Origin: Paraplanobispora takensis
GTDB taxonomy: Bacteria > Actinomycetota > Actinomycetes > Streptosporangiales > Streptosporangiaceae
Assembly (NCBI RefSeq): GCF_016863195.1
Contig: NZ_BOOK01000032.1
Coordinates: 124,001 to 188,000 of the forward strand
Direction of reading: 5' to 3'
DNA: 64,000 bases
Shown here one piece after another: positions 14,213 to 23,607 of this stretch (the first letter of the stretch is position 1; the number at the start of each line of letters is the position of its first letter). Position numbers and translations under genes: made by a program. Under the pieces are notes generated by a model. The model was given only the letters and a program-made list of their open reading frames with translations. It was not told the DNA's origin and made no database searches.

Positions 14213-15415
14213 TTGCGGCCTAAGACTGCTCGCCTCGGTGGAGTTCTTGCTGCCGGTGTGGCGCTCACCCTTGGCCTCGCCGCCTGCAGCAGCGGGAGTG
14301 ACACGGGGACCACGCCGGAGGGCGGCTCCAGCGCTGCTGCTCCTGGCACCATCAAGATTGGCTTCATGGGTGACCTGACCGGCCCCAACTCCGGCATCGT
14401 CATCCCGCCCCGGAATGGTGCCAAGCTCGTCATCGACGAGTACAACAAGACCAACCCGGCTGTGAAGATCGAGCTGGTCGAGTACGACAGCCAGGGTGAC
14501 GGTTCCAAGGCCGTCGCTCTTGCCCAGCAGGCCATCAAGGACGACAAGATCGTCGGTCTGGTGGGCCCGGCCTTCTCGGGCGAGTCGGCCCAGGTCGCCC
14601 CGGTGCTCGAGGAGGCGAAGATCCCGAGCATCTCGGCTTCCGCCACCAACACGAAGCTGGCCGAGAACGGCTGGAAGTTCTGGCACCGCGTCCTGCCGAA
14701 CGACGGTGTCCAGGGTCCGAGCATCGCCGACTTCATCGCCGACGGTGCCGCCGCCAAGAACGTGTTCGTCATCGACGACAAGTCCGAGTACGGCAAGCCG
14801 CTGGCCGACGCCGTCCGTGCCCAGCTGGGCACCAAGGGCGTCCAGGTGACCAACGACTCGCTGGACCCGACCGAGAGCGACTTCTCCTCGGTCGTGAACA
14901 AGGTCGCGGCGGCCAAGCCGGACGCGGTCTTCTTCGGTGGTTACTACGCGGCCGGTGGCAACCTGCTCAAGCAGCTGCGTGACAAGGGCGTCAAGGACGC
15001 CAAGTTCTTCTCCGGTGACGGTTCGCTGGACAAGGGCCTGATCGAGGGCGCCGGTGCGGCCAACGCCGAGGGCGCGCTCGTGGGCTGCCCCTGCTACATC
15101 GCCACCCCGGACGTCACCGACGCCAAGGTGAAGGGCTTCGCCGACGCCTACAAGGCCGCTTTCAGCGCCGACCCGGCGATCTACGCCGCCGAGGGTTACG
15201 ACGCCGCGACGGTCTTCGTGGAGGCGGTCAAGGCCGGCAACACCACCCCGGAGAAGATCAACGAGTTCATCGCCTCGGCGAACATCGCGGGTGTCTCCAA
15301 GCAGATCAAGTTCCAGGCCAACGGTGAGGTCGAGGCCAAGGACATCTACATCTACCAGGTCAAGGGTGGCGCCATCACGCTGCTCGGCAAGGCCGCGGAG
15401 GCGAAGCTGGGCTGA
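14213..15415 (+). CDS. Branched-chain amino-acid ABC transporter, substrate-binding lipoprotein
   Basis: LivJ/LivK-type periplasmic-binding fold protein, 400 aa, the extracellular receptor of the adjacent importer. The start is a TTG at 14213, supported by AAAGGAAGG 5 nt upstream and by an immediate lipoprotein signal (MRPKTARLGG, hydrophobic core, lipobox GLAAC with Cys25). A Ser/Thr/Gly/Ala linker precedes the mature domain, which opens with IKIGFMGDLTGPNSG, typical of peripheral-binding type I proteins. VGPAFSGESAQVAPVLEEAKIP matches the ligand pocket region. It is first in the operon and followed by a 158-bp gap with a hairpin. Leu/Ile/Val specificity is the family default, not proven. 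Confidence 0.92.
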   Translation: MRPKTARLGGVLAAGVALTLGLAACSSGSDTGTTPEGGSSAAAPGTIKIGFMGDLTGPNSGIVIPPRNGAKLVIDEYNKTNPAVKIELVEYDSQGDGSKAVALAQQAIKDDKIVGLVGPAFSGESAQVAPVLEEAKIPSISASATNTKLAENGWKFWHRVLPNDGVQGPSIADFIADGAAAKNVFVIDDKSEYGKPLADAVRAQLGTKGVQVTNDSLDPTESDFSSVVNKVAAAKPDAVFFGGYYAAGGNLLKQLRDKGVKDAKFFSGDGSLDKGLIEGAGAANAEGALVGCPCYIATPDVTDAKVKGFADAYKAAFSADPAIYAAEGYDAATVFVEAVKAGNTTPEKINEFIASANIAGVSKQIKFQANGEVEAKDIYIYQVKGGAITLLGKAAEAKLG

Positions 15416-15451
15416 GGTCCGGAGCTCTGAGAGAGTAGGTAGTCGACGCGC

Positions 15452-15486
15452 GGGGAGCGGGACGCCGTGATGCGGTCCCGCTCCTC
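15452..15486 (+). terminator. Intercistronic hairpin between substrate-binding protein and livH
   Basis: ggagcgggac (15454-15463) pairs perfectly with gtcccgctcc (15475-15484) around 11 nt, extendable by G-U and G-C pairs. Within an operon this probably acts as a partial terminator or 3'-end stabiliser that raises expression of the binding protein over the permease. Confidence 0.5.
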
Positions 15487-15573
15487 GTGTGGTTGCCGGT
15501 CGGTCCACGAGACCGGGCCGGCAGGGAGCTACCGGACAGTGCAGGCGATCCCCGCTAGAAGTGGTAATCCCTA

Positions 15574-16542
15574 GTGTTCAATGACTTCATCAATCAGTTC
15601 TGGCCGGCGACAATCGACGGCCTGGCGTTCGGTTCGATCTACGCCCTGATCGCGCTCGGGTACACGATGGTGTACGGCGTGCTCAGGCTGATCAACTTCG
15701 CCCACTCCGAAGTGTTCATGATCGGCACTTTCGGTGCGATGTTCGTGCCCTTCACGCTCGGCATCGACTCCGCGCTCACGGGTCTGACGCTCGTGGGTGT
15801 GATCATTCTGATGATCCTGGCCGGCATGCTGGCCTCCGCCGGTACCGCGGTGGCGCTGGAGCGCATCGCCTACCGGCCGCTGCGCAAGCGCGGCGCCTCC
15901 CGGCTCGCGGCCCTGATCTCGGCGATCGGCGCCTCGATCTTCCTGCAGGAGTTCTTCGCGCTCATCGTCATCCCGAACGTCTTCGACCGCCCCCAGCAGG
16001 GTCGTATCCAGATGGGCCTGCCCCGTCTGATGGAGCGCACCGAGCTGTTCTCGATCTTCGGTCACACGGTCCGGGTGGACCAGGTGCTGGTGATCGTGGC
16101 GGCGCTGGCGATGATGGTCGTGCTCGACCGGCTGGTGAACCGCACGAAGATCGGCCGTGGTATCCGCGCCACCGCGCAGAACCCCGAGTCGGCCGTGCTG
16201 ATGGGCGTCGACATCGACAAGATCATCCGGATGACGTTCCTCATCGGCGGCGCCATGGCGGGTGTGGCCGGCGCGCTGTATCTGATCTCGTACGAGAACA
16301 CGAACTACTTCATCGGGTTCCTCTTCGGAATCAAGGCGTTCACCGCGGCGGTCCTGGGCGGCATCGGCAACCTGCGCGGCGCCCTGGTCGGCGGGCTCGT
16401 CCTCGGCCTGGTGGAGAACTACGGAGCCATCTTCTTCGGCTCCGACTGGAAGCATGTGATCTCCTTCACCATCCTCGTCTTGGTCCTGATGTTCCGTCCC
16501 ACCGGAATCCTCGGTGAATCACTCCAGCAGGCGCGCGCATGA
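15574..16542 (+). CDS. livH: Branched-chain amino-acid ABC transporter permease
   Basis: 322 aa polytopic permease, one half of the membrane channel. The GTG at 15574 begins VFNDFINQFWPATIDGLAFG. The typical LivH opening (GSIYALIALGYTMVYGVLRLINFAHSE) lies at about 21-46, and hydrophobic helices run throughout. The cytoplasmic coupling loop is RGIRATAQNPESAVLMGVD, followed by LGGIGNLRGALVGG. Its stop overlaps the livM ATG by 4 bp, implying translational coupling. Confidence 0.94.
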   Translation: MFNDFINQFWPATIDGLAFGSIYALIALGYTMVYGVLRLINFAHSEVFMIGTFGAMFVPFTLGIDSALTGLTLVGVIILMILAGMLASAGTAVALERIAYRPLRKRGASRLAALISAIGASIFLQEFFALIVIPNVFDRPQQGRIQMGLPRLMERTELFSIFGHTVRVDQVLVIVAALAMMVVLDRLVNRTKIGRGIRATAQNPESAVLMGVDIDKIIRMTFLIGGAMAGVAGALYLISYENTNYFIGFLFGIKAFTAAVLGGIGNLRGALVGGLVLGLVENYGAIFFGSDWKHVISFTILVLVLMFRPTGILGESLQQARA

Positions 16543-17708
16543 ACGAGAAGAATCCCCTGGCACGCTTCCGGAACCAGCTCGGTCATTCCGGTGACGTGAT
16601 CCGCGACCGCTGGGCGCACACGCCGGGCTGGCAGCGCTGGATCGTCTACATCGCCCTGATCATCGGGGCTCTTCTGCTGCCTTCGGAGTCCATCGGCAGC
16701 TTCATGTCGCCGGACACCGACTGGGCGAGCATCCTGTTCTTCCCGATCGGCACCTACGTGCTGCTGGCCATCGGCCTGAACGTCGTGGTCGGCCAGGCCG
16801 GTCTGCTGGACCTGGGCTTCGTGGCCTTCTACGCGGTGGGCGGCTACGCGATGGCGTTGCTGGGCACCCGGCTGGGCTGGAACTTCTGGATCATCCTGAT
16901 CGTGGGCATCGGCATCTGCGCCCTGTCGGGCATCACCCTGGGCGCGCCGACGCTGCGGCTGCGCGGTGACTATCTGGCGATCGTCACGCTGGGTTTCGGT
17001 GAGATCATCCGCATCACCGCGCGCAACACCGACGAGATCGGCGGCCCGAACGGCATCCGCGGCATCCCGCACCCGCCGAGCTACGAGGAACTCAACCTGT
17101 TCGGCATCAACTTCGCCGACACCTTCGGGGTGGACCCCCTCAAGTACGGCGTGCTGGACCCGCGGCCGTACTACTACCTGCTGGTGGCCCTGGCCGTCGT
17201 CGTGATCATCCTGGTGAAGCGCTGGGAGAAGAGCCGCGTCGGGCGCGCCTGGGCGGCGATCCGCGAGGACGAGGACGCGGCCGAGGTCATGGGCGTGCCG
17301 ACGTTCCGCTTCAAGATGCTGGCCTTCGCCATCGGCGCCTCCATCGGCGGTGCGATGGGCGTGCTGTGGGCGGCGAAGTCCATCTCGATCAACCCCAACG
17401 ACTTCCAGTTCCTGCTGTCGGCGACGATCCTGGCCGCGGTGGTCATGGGCGGCGCGGGCAACCTGCCGGGAGTCATGCTGGGCGCGTTCATCGTGGCGTG
17501 GCTGCCCGAGCGCTTCCGCGGTCTGCAGGAGTACCGCATGCTGATCTTCGGCGCGGTGCTCGTCGCGCTCATGATCTTCCGCCCCGAGGGTCTGCTGCCC
17601 TCGCGCCAGCGTAAGGCGGAGCTGAAAGAAGGAACGGGCGGAATGGGTACGCTCGGAGCTGAGGTTCCCGGGCCTGAGTCGCGGGGCGAGGAGGTGGCGT
17701 CCAAGTGA
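16539..17708 (+). CDS. livM: Branched-chain amino-acid ABC transporter permease
   Basis: 389 aa second permease. The start ATG overlaps the livH stop (ATGA). A hydrophilic N-terminal stretch of about 40 residues precedes the first helix. The conserved LNVVVGQAGLLDLGFVAFYAVGGY segment and the coupling loop SRVGRAWAAIREDEDAAEVMGVP identify LivM. The C-terminus ends in a polar tail rich in Glu and Gly. It is translationally coupled to livG through a GTGA overlap. Confidence 0.94.
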   Translation: MNEKNPLARFRNQLGHSGDVIRDRWAHTPGWQRWIVYIALIIGALLLPSESIGSFMSPDTDWASILFFPIGTYVLLAIGLNVVVGQAGLLDLGFVAFYAVGGYAMALLGTRLGWNFWIILIVGIGICALSGITLGAPTLRLRGDYLAIVTLGFGEIIRITARNTDEIGGPNGIRGIPHPPSYEELNLFGINFADTFGVDPLKYGVLDPRPYYYLLVALAVVVIILVKRWEKSRVGRAWAAIREDEDAAEVMGVPTFRFKMLAFAIGASIGGAMGVLWAAKSISINPNDFQFLLSATILAAVVMGGAGNLPGVMLGAFIVAWLPERFRGLQEYRMLIFGAVLVALMIFRPEGLLPSRQRKAELKEGTGGMGTLGAEVPGPESRGEEVASK

Positions 17709-18509
17709 GCACCGAAACGAGCGTCGCGGTGGGTCAGGAGCGCAGCGGCCGGCCGATGCTGGAGCTGCAGAACCTCGTCATGCGCTTCGGCGGCGTCACG
17801 GCCCTGCGCGAGGTGAACCTGCGGGTCGACGAGGGTGAGATCTTCGCGCTCATCGGCCCGAACGGCGCCGGCAAGACCACGGTGTTCAACGTGGTGACCG
17901 GTGTCTACCAGCCGACCGAGGGGCAGGTCCTCTTCCAGGGCCAGAAGATCAGCGGCACCAAGCGGTTCAAGATCACCAAGCAGGGTGTCGCCCGGACGTT
18001 CCAGAACATCCGGCTGTTCCACAACATGACGGCGCTGGAGAACGTCATGGTGGGCTCCGACGCCCACCACCGCGCCGGCATGGTCAGCGTGGCGCTGGGC
18101 CTGCCCTGGCACCGCAGGGCGGAGCAGGACGGCCGCAAGCTGGCGATGGAGCTGCTGGAGTTCGTCGGCATCGGGCACCGTGCGGACGACCACGCCAAGA
18201 ACCTGCCCTACGGCGACCAGCGCCGCCTGGAGATCGCCCGGGCGCTGGCCACCAACCCGAAGCTGCTGCTGCTCGACGAGCCCGCCGCGGGCATGAACCC
18301 GGCGGAGAAGGAGGCGCTGCAGCAGCTCATCCGCGACATCCGGGATTCCGGGCGGACCATTCTGATCATCGAGCACGACATGAGCCTCATCATGGGCATC
18401 AGCGACCGCATCGCGGTGCTGGACTTCGGCCAGAAGATCGCCGATGGCCTGCCGGACGAGGTTCGCAACGACCCCCGGGTCGTCGAGGCGTATTTGGGGG
18501 CTCCCGCAG

Positions 18510-18520
<11 letters not shown>
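17705..18520 (+). CDS. livG: Branched-chain amino-acid ABC transporter ATP-binding protein
   Basis: 271 aa ATPase. The GTG start overlaps the livM stop (GTGA). Walker A is GPNGAGKT, the Q-loop is VARTFQNIRLF, and Walker B is LLLLDEPAAGMNP. The signature is LPYGDQRRLEIARAL rather than LSGGQ; this variant is normal for LivG. The LivG-type insert between Q-loop and signature (VSVALGLPWHRRAEQDGRK) is present. It pairs with LivF to energise LivHM. The end overlaps livF by 11 bp. Confidence 0.95.
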
Positions 18521-19244
<724 letters not shown>

Positions 19245-19261
19245 GCCGTACGGCGTGAAGG

Positions 19262-19294
19262 CGGGCCCGCCGTGCGTCGCGCGCGGCGGGCCCG
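19262..19294 (+). terminator. Hairpin terminator after the liv operon
   Basis: A 15-bp stem (19262-19276 with 19280-19294), all Watson-Crick except one G-U pair, with a 3-nt loop. Confidence 0.8.
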
Positions 19295-19394
19295 GCCTGT
19301 CGTACCCCGGGCCGGACGGGCCCGCTCTGCCGTACCCGCACCGGGAGGGGTCCGTCCCGCCCGGTGCGCCCGGCCGGGGACCGCTTGAGCCGGG

Positions 19395-19952
19395 TCAGGG
19401 CAGGGGGACCGTGACGCCGTCCGTGGCGGCCAGGCCGAGCGGCGGGTCGCCGAACAGTTTCACGGAGGCGGGCCGGGCGTCCTTCGGGATGTCGAACCAC
19501 AGGTCCATCTCCACCCTGACCCCGGCGCCCAGCAGGAACCTGTCCGGCTGCCGCTTGGTGGCCTGGGTGAAGGGGTCGATCGCGTAGGCCGCGCCGTCGG
19601 CGGCGACCAGCCGCTGCTTGCCCGCCTCGAAGCGGGAGTTGGTGCGGCCGGGATTCTCCATGAGGATCCGCACGACCACGTACTGGCCCTTGGCCTGCCA
19701 CTCGGCGTGGCTGCCGAAGAACCCGCTGAGCCCCTTCTGCAGGCCGATGACCTGGAAGCGGATCTCCCCGTCCTGCGCGGGCGGGGCCGTCACGGCGATC
19801 TCGCCCGGCCGGACCGCGCGGGCGGGCAGGTCGTAGGTGGGGGAGGGCGTGGCCGCCGGGGTCCGCGTGACCTGCTGCGGCTCGCCGGAGCAGCCGCCCG
19901 TCAGGACGGTGATTATCACGGCGATCACGGGGAATGCGGCGAGGCGCGACAT
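19395..19952 (-). CDS. DUF4352-like lipoprotein
   Basis: 185 aa exported lipoprotein. The ATG at 19952 starts a short signal ending in the lipobox LTGGC (Cys21); a GTG 9 nt earlier is an alternative. After a Pro/Thr/Ser linker, the beta-rich domain shows GQYVVVRILMENPGRTNSRFEAGKQRLVAADGAAYAIDP in segments, the pattern of DUF4352 (immunoglobulin-like, often in cell-surface proteins). Function unknown. It is transcribed toward the liv operon and divergently from the polar amino-acid importer. Confidence 0.75.
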   Translation of the reverse strand: MSRLAAFPVIAVIITVLTGGCSGEPQQVTRTPAATPSPTYDLPARAVRPGEIAVTAPPAQDGEIRFQVIGLQKGLSGFFGSHAEWQAKGQYVVVRILMENPGRTNSRFEAGKQRLVAADGAAYAIDPFTQATKRQPDRFLLGAGVRVEMDLWFDIPKDARPASVKLFGDPPLGLAATDGVTVPLP

Positions 19953-19969
19953 GAAGATCACGCTAAGCA

Positions 19970-20031
19970 GTGACAGGCTGAGAAAGTACTTGTGACAGTG
20001 CTTGTTGTCCGAATTGTGTCACAGCGGTGAC
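19970..20031. promoter_or_regulatory. Cluster of GTGAC/GTCAC elements upstream of amino-acid importer (possible GlnR-type site)
   Basis: GTGAC occurs at 19970 and 19992, exactly 22 bp apart with GAAAG between, and again at 20027. tgtgaca (19991-19997) and tgtcaca (20017-20023) are inverted. The 22-bp spacing resembles the a1-a2 spacing of actinobacterial GlnR boxes, though the second b-element is missing. It lies in the promoter region of an amino-acid uptake operon. Confidence 0.3.
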
Positions 20032-20113
20032 CCTGGTGGTCACGGACATAGGGCAGCATCACGTGCACTGAGGTATCCATACAAAGAAGCGACGTTGACC
20101 GAAGGAGGCCGTT

Positions 20114-20977
20114 GTGGGCCTGAGTTTTGTTTCCCGTCGCGCGCTGGCGGTGGGCGCGATGGTCGTCGCCGGTGCGCTCGGCCTGTCGGCCTGCGGCGGG
20201 GGTGGCGACACCACCGGCGCGAGCCAGAGCGCGGGTGCCTCGTCCGCTCCGGCCGCCGCGGGCGGGCCCAAGCTGGTCGCCGCCGGCAAGCTGACGACCT
20301 GCACCAACATCCCCTACGAGCCCTTCCAGTTCAAGGAGGGCGACAAGATCGTCGGCTTCGACGTCGACATCGTCGACCTGGCCGCCAAGAAGCTCGGCGT
20401 GACGCAGGAGATCGTCGACATCGACTTCGCCGTCATCAAGAGCGGCGCCGCGATGGCCGCCGGCAAGTGCGACCTCGCCGCCGCGGGCATGACCATCACC
20501 GACGAGCGCAAGGCGAACATCGACTTCTCCGTGCCGTACTTCGACGCCACCCAGGCGCTGATGGCCAAGAAGGGCACCGGCGCCACGTCGCTGGACGACG
20601 TCAAGGCCAAGAACCTCAAGCTCGGCGCCCAGGCCTCGACCACCGGCCTGGACTACGTCAAGGAGCAGGGTTTCAACCCCCGCGAGTTCGCCGACTCCTC
20701 CAAGGAGCTGCTGGGCCTGCAGTCCGGCCAGGTCGACGTGATCGTCCAGGACCTGCCGGTCGTGCTCACCTGGCTGAAGAAGCCGGAGATCGCCGAGAAG
20801 TTCGAGCTGATCGCCAGCCTGGACACCGGTGAGCAGTACGGCATCGGCCTGAAGAAGGGCGCCGACCCGGTCATCCTCAAGGCGGTCAACGACGCGATCG
20901 CCGAGGCCAAGGCCGACGGCACCTACGAGCAGATCTACGTCAAGTGGTTCGGCAAGAAGCCCGGCGAGCTCGGCTGA
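20114..20977 (+). CDS. Polar amino-acid ABC transporter, substrate-binding lipoprotein
   Basis: 287 aa family 3 solute-binding protein. The GTG at 20114 is preceded by GAAGGAGG 5 nt upstream. The lipoprotein signal ends in GLSAC (Cys27). The mature part starts LTTCTNIPYEPFQFKEG and contains GFDVDIVDLAAKKLG and GKCDLAAAGMTITDERKANIDF, the fold and pocket motifs of glutamine/cystine/arginine-type receptors. The exact ligand cannot be told. It is first of a three-gene importer, with the permease 3 nt downstream. Confidence 0.93.
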   Translation: MGLSFVSRRALAVGAMVVAGALGLSACGGGGDTTGASQSAGASSAPAAAGGPKLVAAGKLTTCTNIPYEPFQFKEGDKIVGFDVDIVDLAAKKLGVTQEIVDIDFAVIKSGAAMAAGKCDLAAAGMTITDERKANIDFSVPYFDATQALMAKKGTGATSLDDVKAKNLKLGAQASTTGLDYVKEQGFNPREFADSSKELLGLQSGQVDVIVQDLPVVLTWLKKPEIAEKFELIASLDTGEQYGIGLKKGADPVILKAVNDAIAEAKADGTYEQIYVKWFGKKPGELG

Positions 20978-20980
20978 TCC

Positions 20981-21832
20981 ATGACCGACCAGTCAACCGC
21001 GACTGAGCCGTCCGGCCCTGGCGGGCCCCCTCCCGCCAGGGCCCGGTTCAGTCCCCGTAAAAGGCAGCAGATCAGCCGGGCCGTCCAATACGTCGTGCTC
21101 GTGGTCGCGGCGATCGCCGTCGTGCTGTTCGTCGACTGGGCGAGCCTGGCCCAGAACTTCGCCAAGCCCGAGGTGGCCCGGGAGACGCTGCCCGAGCTGT
21201 TCACGATCGCGCTGAAGAACACGCTCATCTACTCGATCGGCGGCTTCGTCTTCGCGTTCCTGATCGGTCTCGTGCTGGCCCTGATGCGGCTGTCGTCGGT
21301 GCGGCCGTACCGCTGGCTGTCGCTGGCCTACATCGAGGTCTTCCGGGGCCTGCCGGCGCTGCTGATCTTCCTGATGATCCTGTTCCTGCCGCTGGCGCTG
21401 CCCGGCTTCGAGGTGCCCGGCGGCCTGTACGGCCAGGGCATCCTGGGCCTGACCATCGTCGGTTCGGCCTACATGGCCGAGACGCTCCGCGCGGGCCTGC
21501 AGGCGGTGCCGAAGGGGCAGATGGAGGCGGCCCGCTCGCTGGGCATGTCGTACAGCAGGGCGATGATCACGATCATCATCCCGCAGGCCGTGCGCATCGT
21601 GATCCCGCCGACGACCAACCAGTTCGTGTCCCTGCTCAAGGACTCGTCGCTGGTGCTGTTCCTCGGCGTCTCCGGCGAGTACGTCGAGCTGACGAAGTTC
21701 GGCAACGACCTGGCCTCGACGTACGCCAACGCCACGCCCATCCTGGTGGTCGGCGTGACCTACCTGCTCGTCACCATCCCGCTGGGCTATCTTGCGGCCC
21801 GGCTGGAGAAGCGTCAGGGGAAGGGACGGTGA
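20981..21832 (+). CDS. Polar amino-acid ABC transporter permease
   Basis: 283 aa. The N-terminal 40 residues are polar and Pro-rich; membrane helices start at about 38. The His/Glu/Gln transporter permease signature is present: [19 protein letters not shown] and the EAA loop [29 protein letters not shown]. The end carries [16 protein letters not shown], where the channel contacts the partner. Probably works as a homodimer, since only one permease gene is present. Its stop overlaps the ATPase start (GTGA). Confidence 0.94.
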   Translation: MTDQSTATEPSGPGGPPPARARFSPRKRQQISRAVQYVVLVVAAIAVVLFVDWASLAQNFAKPEVARETLPELFTIALKNTLIYSIGGFVFAFLIGLVLALMRLSSVRPYRWLSLAYIEVFRGLPALLIFLMILFLPLALPGFEVPGGLYGQGILGLTIVGSAYMAETLRAGLQAVPKGQMEAARSLGMSYSRAMITIIIPQAVRIVIPPTTNQFVSLLKDSSLVLFLGVSGEYVELTKFGNDLASTYANATPILVVGVTYLLVTIPLGYLAARLEKRQGKGR

Positions 21833-22590
21833 CCCCGGTGAACCACGCGGTCGAGATTCGCGATCTGCACAAGCACTTCGGCAGGCTCGAGGTGCTCAAG
21901 GGCATCGACTTCACCGTCGAGCCCGGACAGGTGGTCTGCGTCATCGGCCCGTCCGGGTCGGGCAAGTCCACCCTGCTGCGCTGCGTGAACCTGCTGGAGC
22001 AGCCCACCGCGGGCAAGGTGTTCGTCGAGGGCGTCGAGCTGACCCACGTCGACGTCGACATCGACGCCGCCCGGCGCCGGGTCGGCATGGTCTTCCAGCA
22101 GTTCAACCTGTTCCCCCACATGACGGTGCTGGAGAACGTGACCATCGCCCAGCGCCGGGTGCTCAAGCGCGGCAAGACCGAGTCCGAGCGGATCGCGCGG
22201 GACAACCTGGACAGGGTCGGCCTCAGCGAGAAGGCGGACTCCTACCCGGCGCAGCTGTCCGGCGGCCAGCAGCAGCGCGTGGCGATCGCCCGCGCGCTGG
22301 CCATGAGCCCCTCCCTGATGCTCTTCGACGAGCCCACCTCCGCGCTCGACCCGGAGCTGGTCGGCGACGTGCTCACGGTCATGCGCAAGCTGGCCGAGGA
22401 GGGCATGACCATGCTGGTGGTCACGCACGAGATGGCCTTCGCCCGTGACGTGGCCGACCGGGTGGTGTTCATGGACGGCGGCGTCATCGTCGAGGACGGC
22501 CCGCCGGACCAGGTGATCGGCGCGCCGCAGCACGAGCGGACCAAGTCGTTCCTGCGCCGGGTGCTCGACCCGACGCACACCGACGTCTGA
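21829..22590 (+). CDS. Polar amino-acid ABC transporter ATP-binding protein
   Basis: 253 aa GlnQ/HisP-type ATPase. The GTG overlaps the permease stop; a second in-frame GTG 9 nt later is possible. Walker A is GPSGSGKST, the Q-loop is [16 protein letters not shown], the signature [15 protein letters not shown], and Walker [15 protein letters not shown], followed by the H-loop VVTHEM. It powers the adjacent importer. A 12-bp hairpin follows 50 nt downstream. Confidence 0.95.
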   Translation: MTPVNHAVEIRDLHKHFGRLEVLKGIDFTVEPGQVVCVIGPSGSGKSTLLRCVNLLEQPTAGKVFVEGVELTHVDVDIDAARRRVGMVFQQFNLFPHMTVLENVTIAQRRVLKRGKTESERIARDNLDRVGLSEKADSYPAQLSGGQQQRVAIARALAMSPSLMLFDEPTSALDPELVGDVLTVMRKLAEEGMTMLVVTHEMAFARDVADRVVFMDGGVIVEDGPPDQVIGAPQHERTKSFLRRVLDPTHTDV

Positions 22591-22640
22591 TCCCGCCCGG
22601 GAGCCTGCGGCGTCCCGGTGCCGACCCGCCCGCCCCTGTC

Positions 22641-22669
22641 ACGGCCCGCGCCCGCCCGGCGCGGGCCGT
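22641..22669 (+). terminator. Hairpin terminator after the polar amino-acid importer
   Basis: The perfect 12-bp stem acggcccgcgcc / ggcgcgggccgt has a 5-nt loop. Confidence 0.75.
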
Positions 22670-23119
22670 ACGGGTCTACGGGGGCGTCCGGGGCCGCGAA
22701 GGACCGGGCCGGAAAGAGTTCGCGAAGGACCGGGGTCGCGAGGAACCGGCGTCACCGGGAGCCCGGCCCGGGAGAGAACCCTCCGGAGATACGAAAGAAC
22801 CGGGACCACCCCCGGCACTGGCGTGTGCGGGGCATGTGGTCCCGGTTCCACGAGTGGGCCCCGGATCCGAAGGAGCCTTTGGCGCCGTACAGAGCTTCCC
22901 CGACCCTGTACGTTTTCTACTCGGTCTCCTCACGGACACCGGAGCCACTCGCGTTGATTCCCCTACCCCTCTTCACGGAGCGGGAATCCTCCGCATCGCG
23001 GTTGAGTTTTCGCGATTCCTCCCGCCCACGCGGCGAGGATTTCGGTCCCACTATAAGCATGCCGCCCGCGATCCGGAGGGCATTCGCGCATGAGCGTTTC
23101 CCCGCGCGCGGCGCGACGG
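22670..23119. other. Intergenic region without a supported gene
   Basis: 450 bp between two converging units. The element gcgaaggaccggg occurs twice within about 40 bp at 22695-22740. No frame has a ribosome-binding site plus a plausible protein. An unannotated small RNA cannot be excluded; 22900-23070 is noticeably less GC-rich than its surroundings. Confidence 0.4.
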
Positions 23120-23545
23120 TCAGGCGTCGCGGAGCATGCAGGTCAGCCGGGAGGTGCACACGCGGCGCCCCTGCTCGTCGGTGATCTCGATGTCGTAGGT
23201 GGCGACCGTCCGGCCGCCGTGCAGGCGGGTGGCCACGCCGGTGACGCGGCCGGAGGTGGCCGAGCGGTGGTGGGTGGCGCTGATCTCGATGCCGACGGCG
23301 ATGCGGCCGGGACCGGCGTGCAGCGCCGCCCCGGTGGAGCCGATGGTCTCGGCGAGCACGCAGGAGGCGCCGCCGTGCAGCAGGCCGTACGGCTGGGTGT
23401 TGCCGTCGACGGGCATCGTCGCCACGACGCGCTCGGCGCTCGCCTCGGTGATCTCGATGCCCATCCGCTCCACGAGGCTGTTCTTGTACGAGGCGCCCAT
23501 CAGCTCCTCCAGGCGGGTGGCGTCGTCGGGGCCGGTCAGAGTCAA
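23120..23545 (-). CDS. PaaI-type hotdog-fold thioesterase
   Basis: 141 aa. TTG at 23545 is chosen because AGGAG lies about 8 nt upstream and the N-terminus then matches family length; an internal ATG (MGASYKNSL) would give 126 aa. The hotdog motif GLLHGGASCVLAETIGS carries the conserved His-Gly-Gly and the catalytic Glu/Asp region, followed by GIEISATHHRSATSG. The family hydrolyses acyl-CoA thioesters, often aromatic; the substrate is unknown here. Divergent from polA, 62 bp between starts. Confidence 0.85.
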   Translation of the reverse strand: MTLTGPDDATRLEELMGASYKNSLVERMGIEITEASAERVVATMPVDGNTQPYGLLHGGASCVLAETIGSTGAALHAGPGRIAVGIEISATHHRSATSGRVTGVATRLHGGRTVATYDIEITDEQGRRVCTSRLTCMLRDA

Positions 23546-23607
23546 GGGGGCGTCTCCTGTCGTGCGAGGTCGAGTTTTCTGTCGCACCAGGAGACTAGGC
23601 TTCTGCT

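Noticed and set aside
14042-15508. Minus-strand frame opposite the liv binding-protein gene
   Set aside because: No ribosome-binding site or recognisable domain; the plus strand has a lipoprotein signal and full binding-protein fold.
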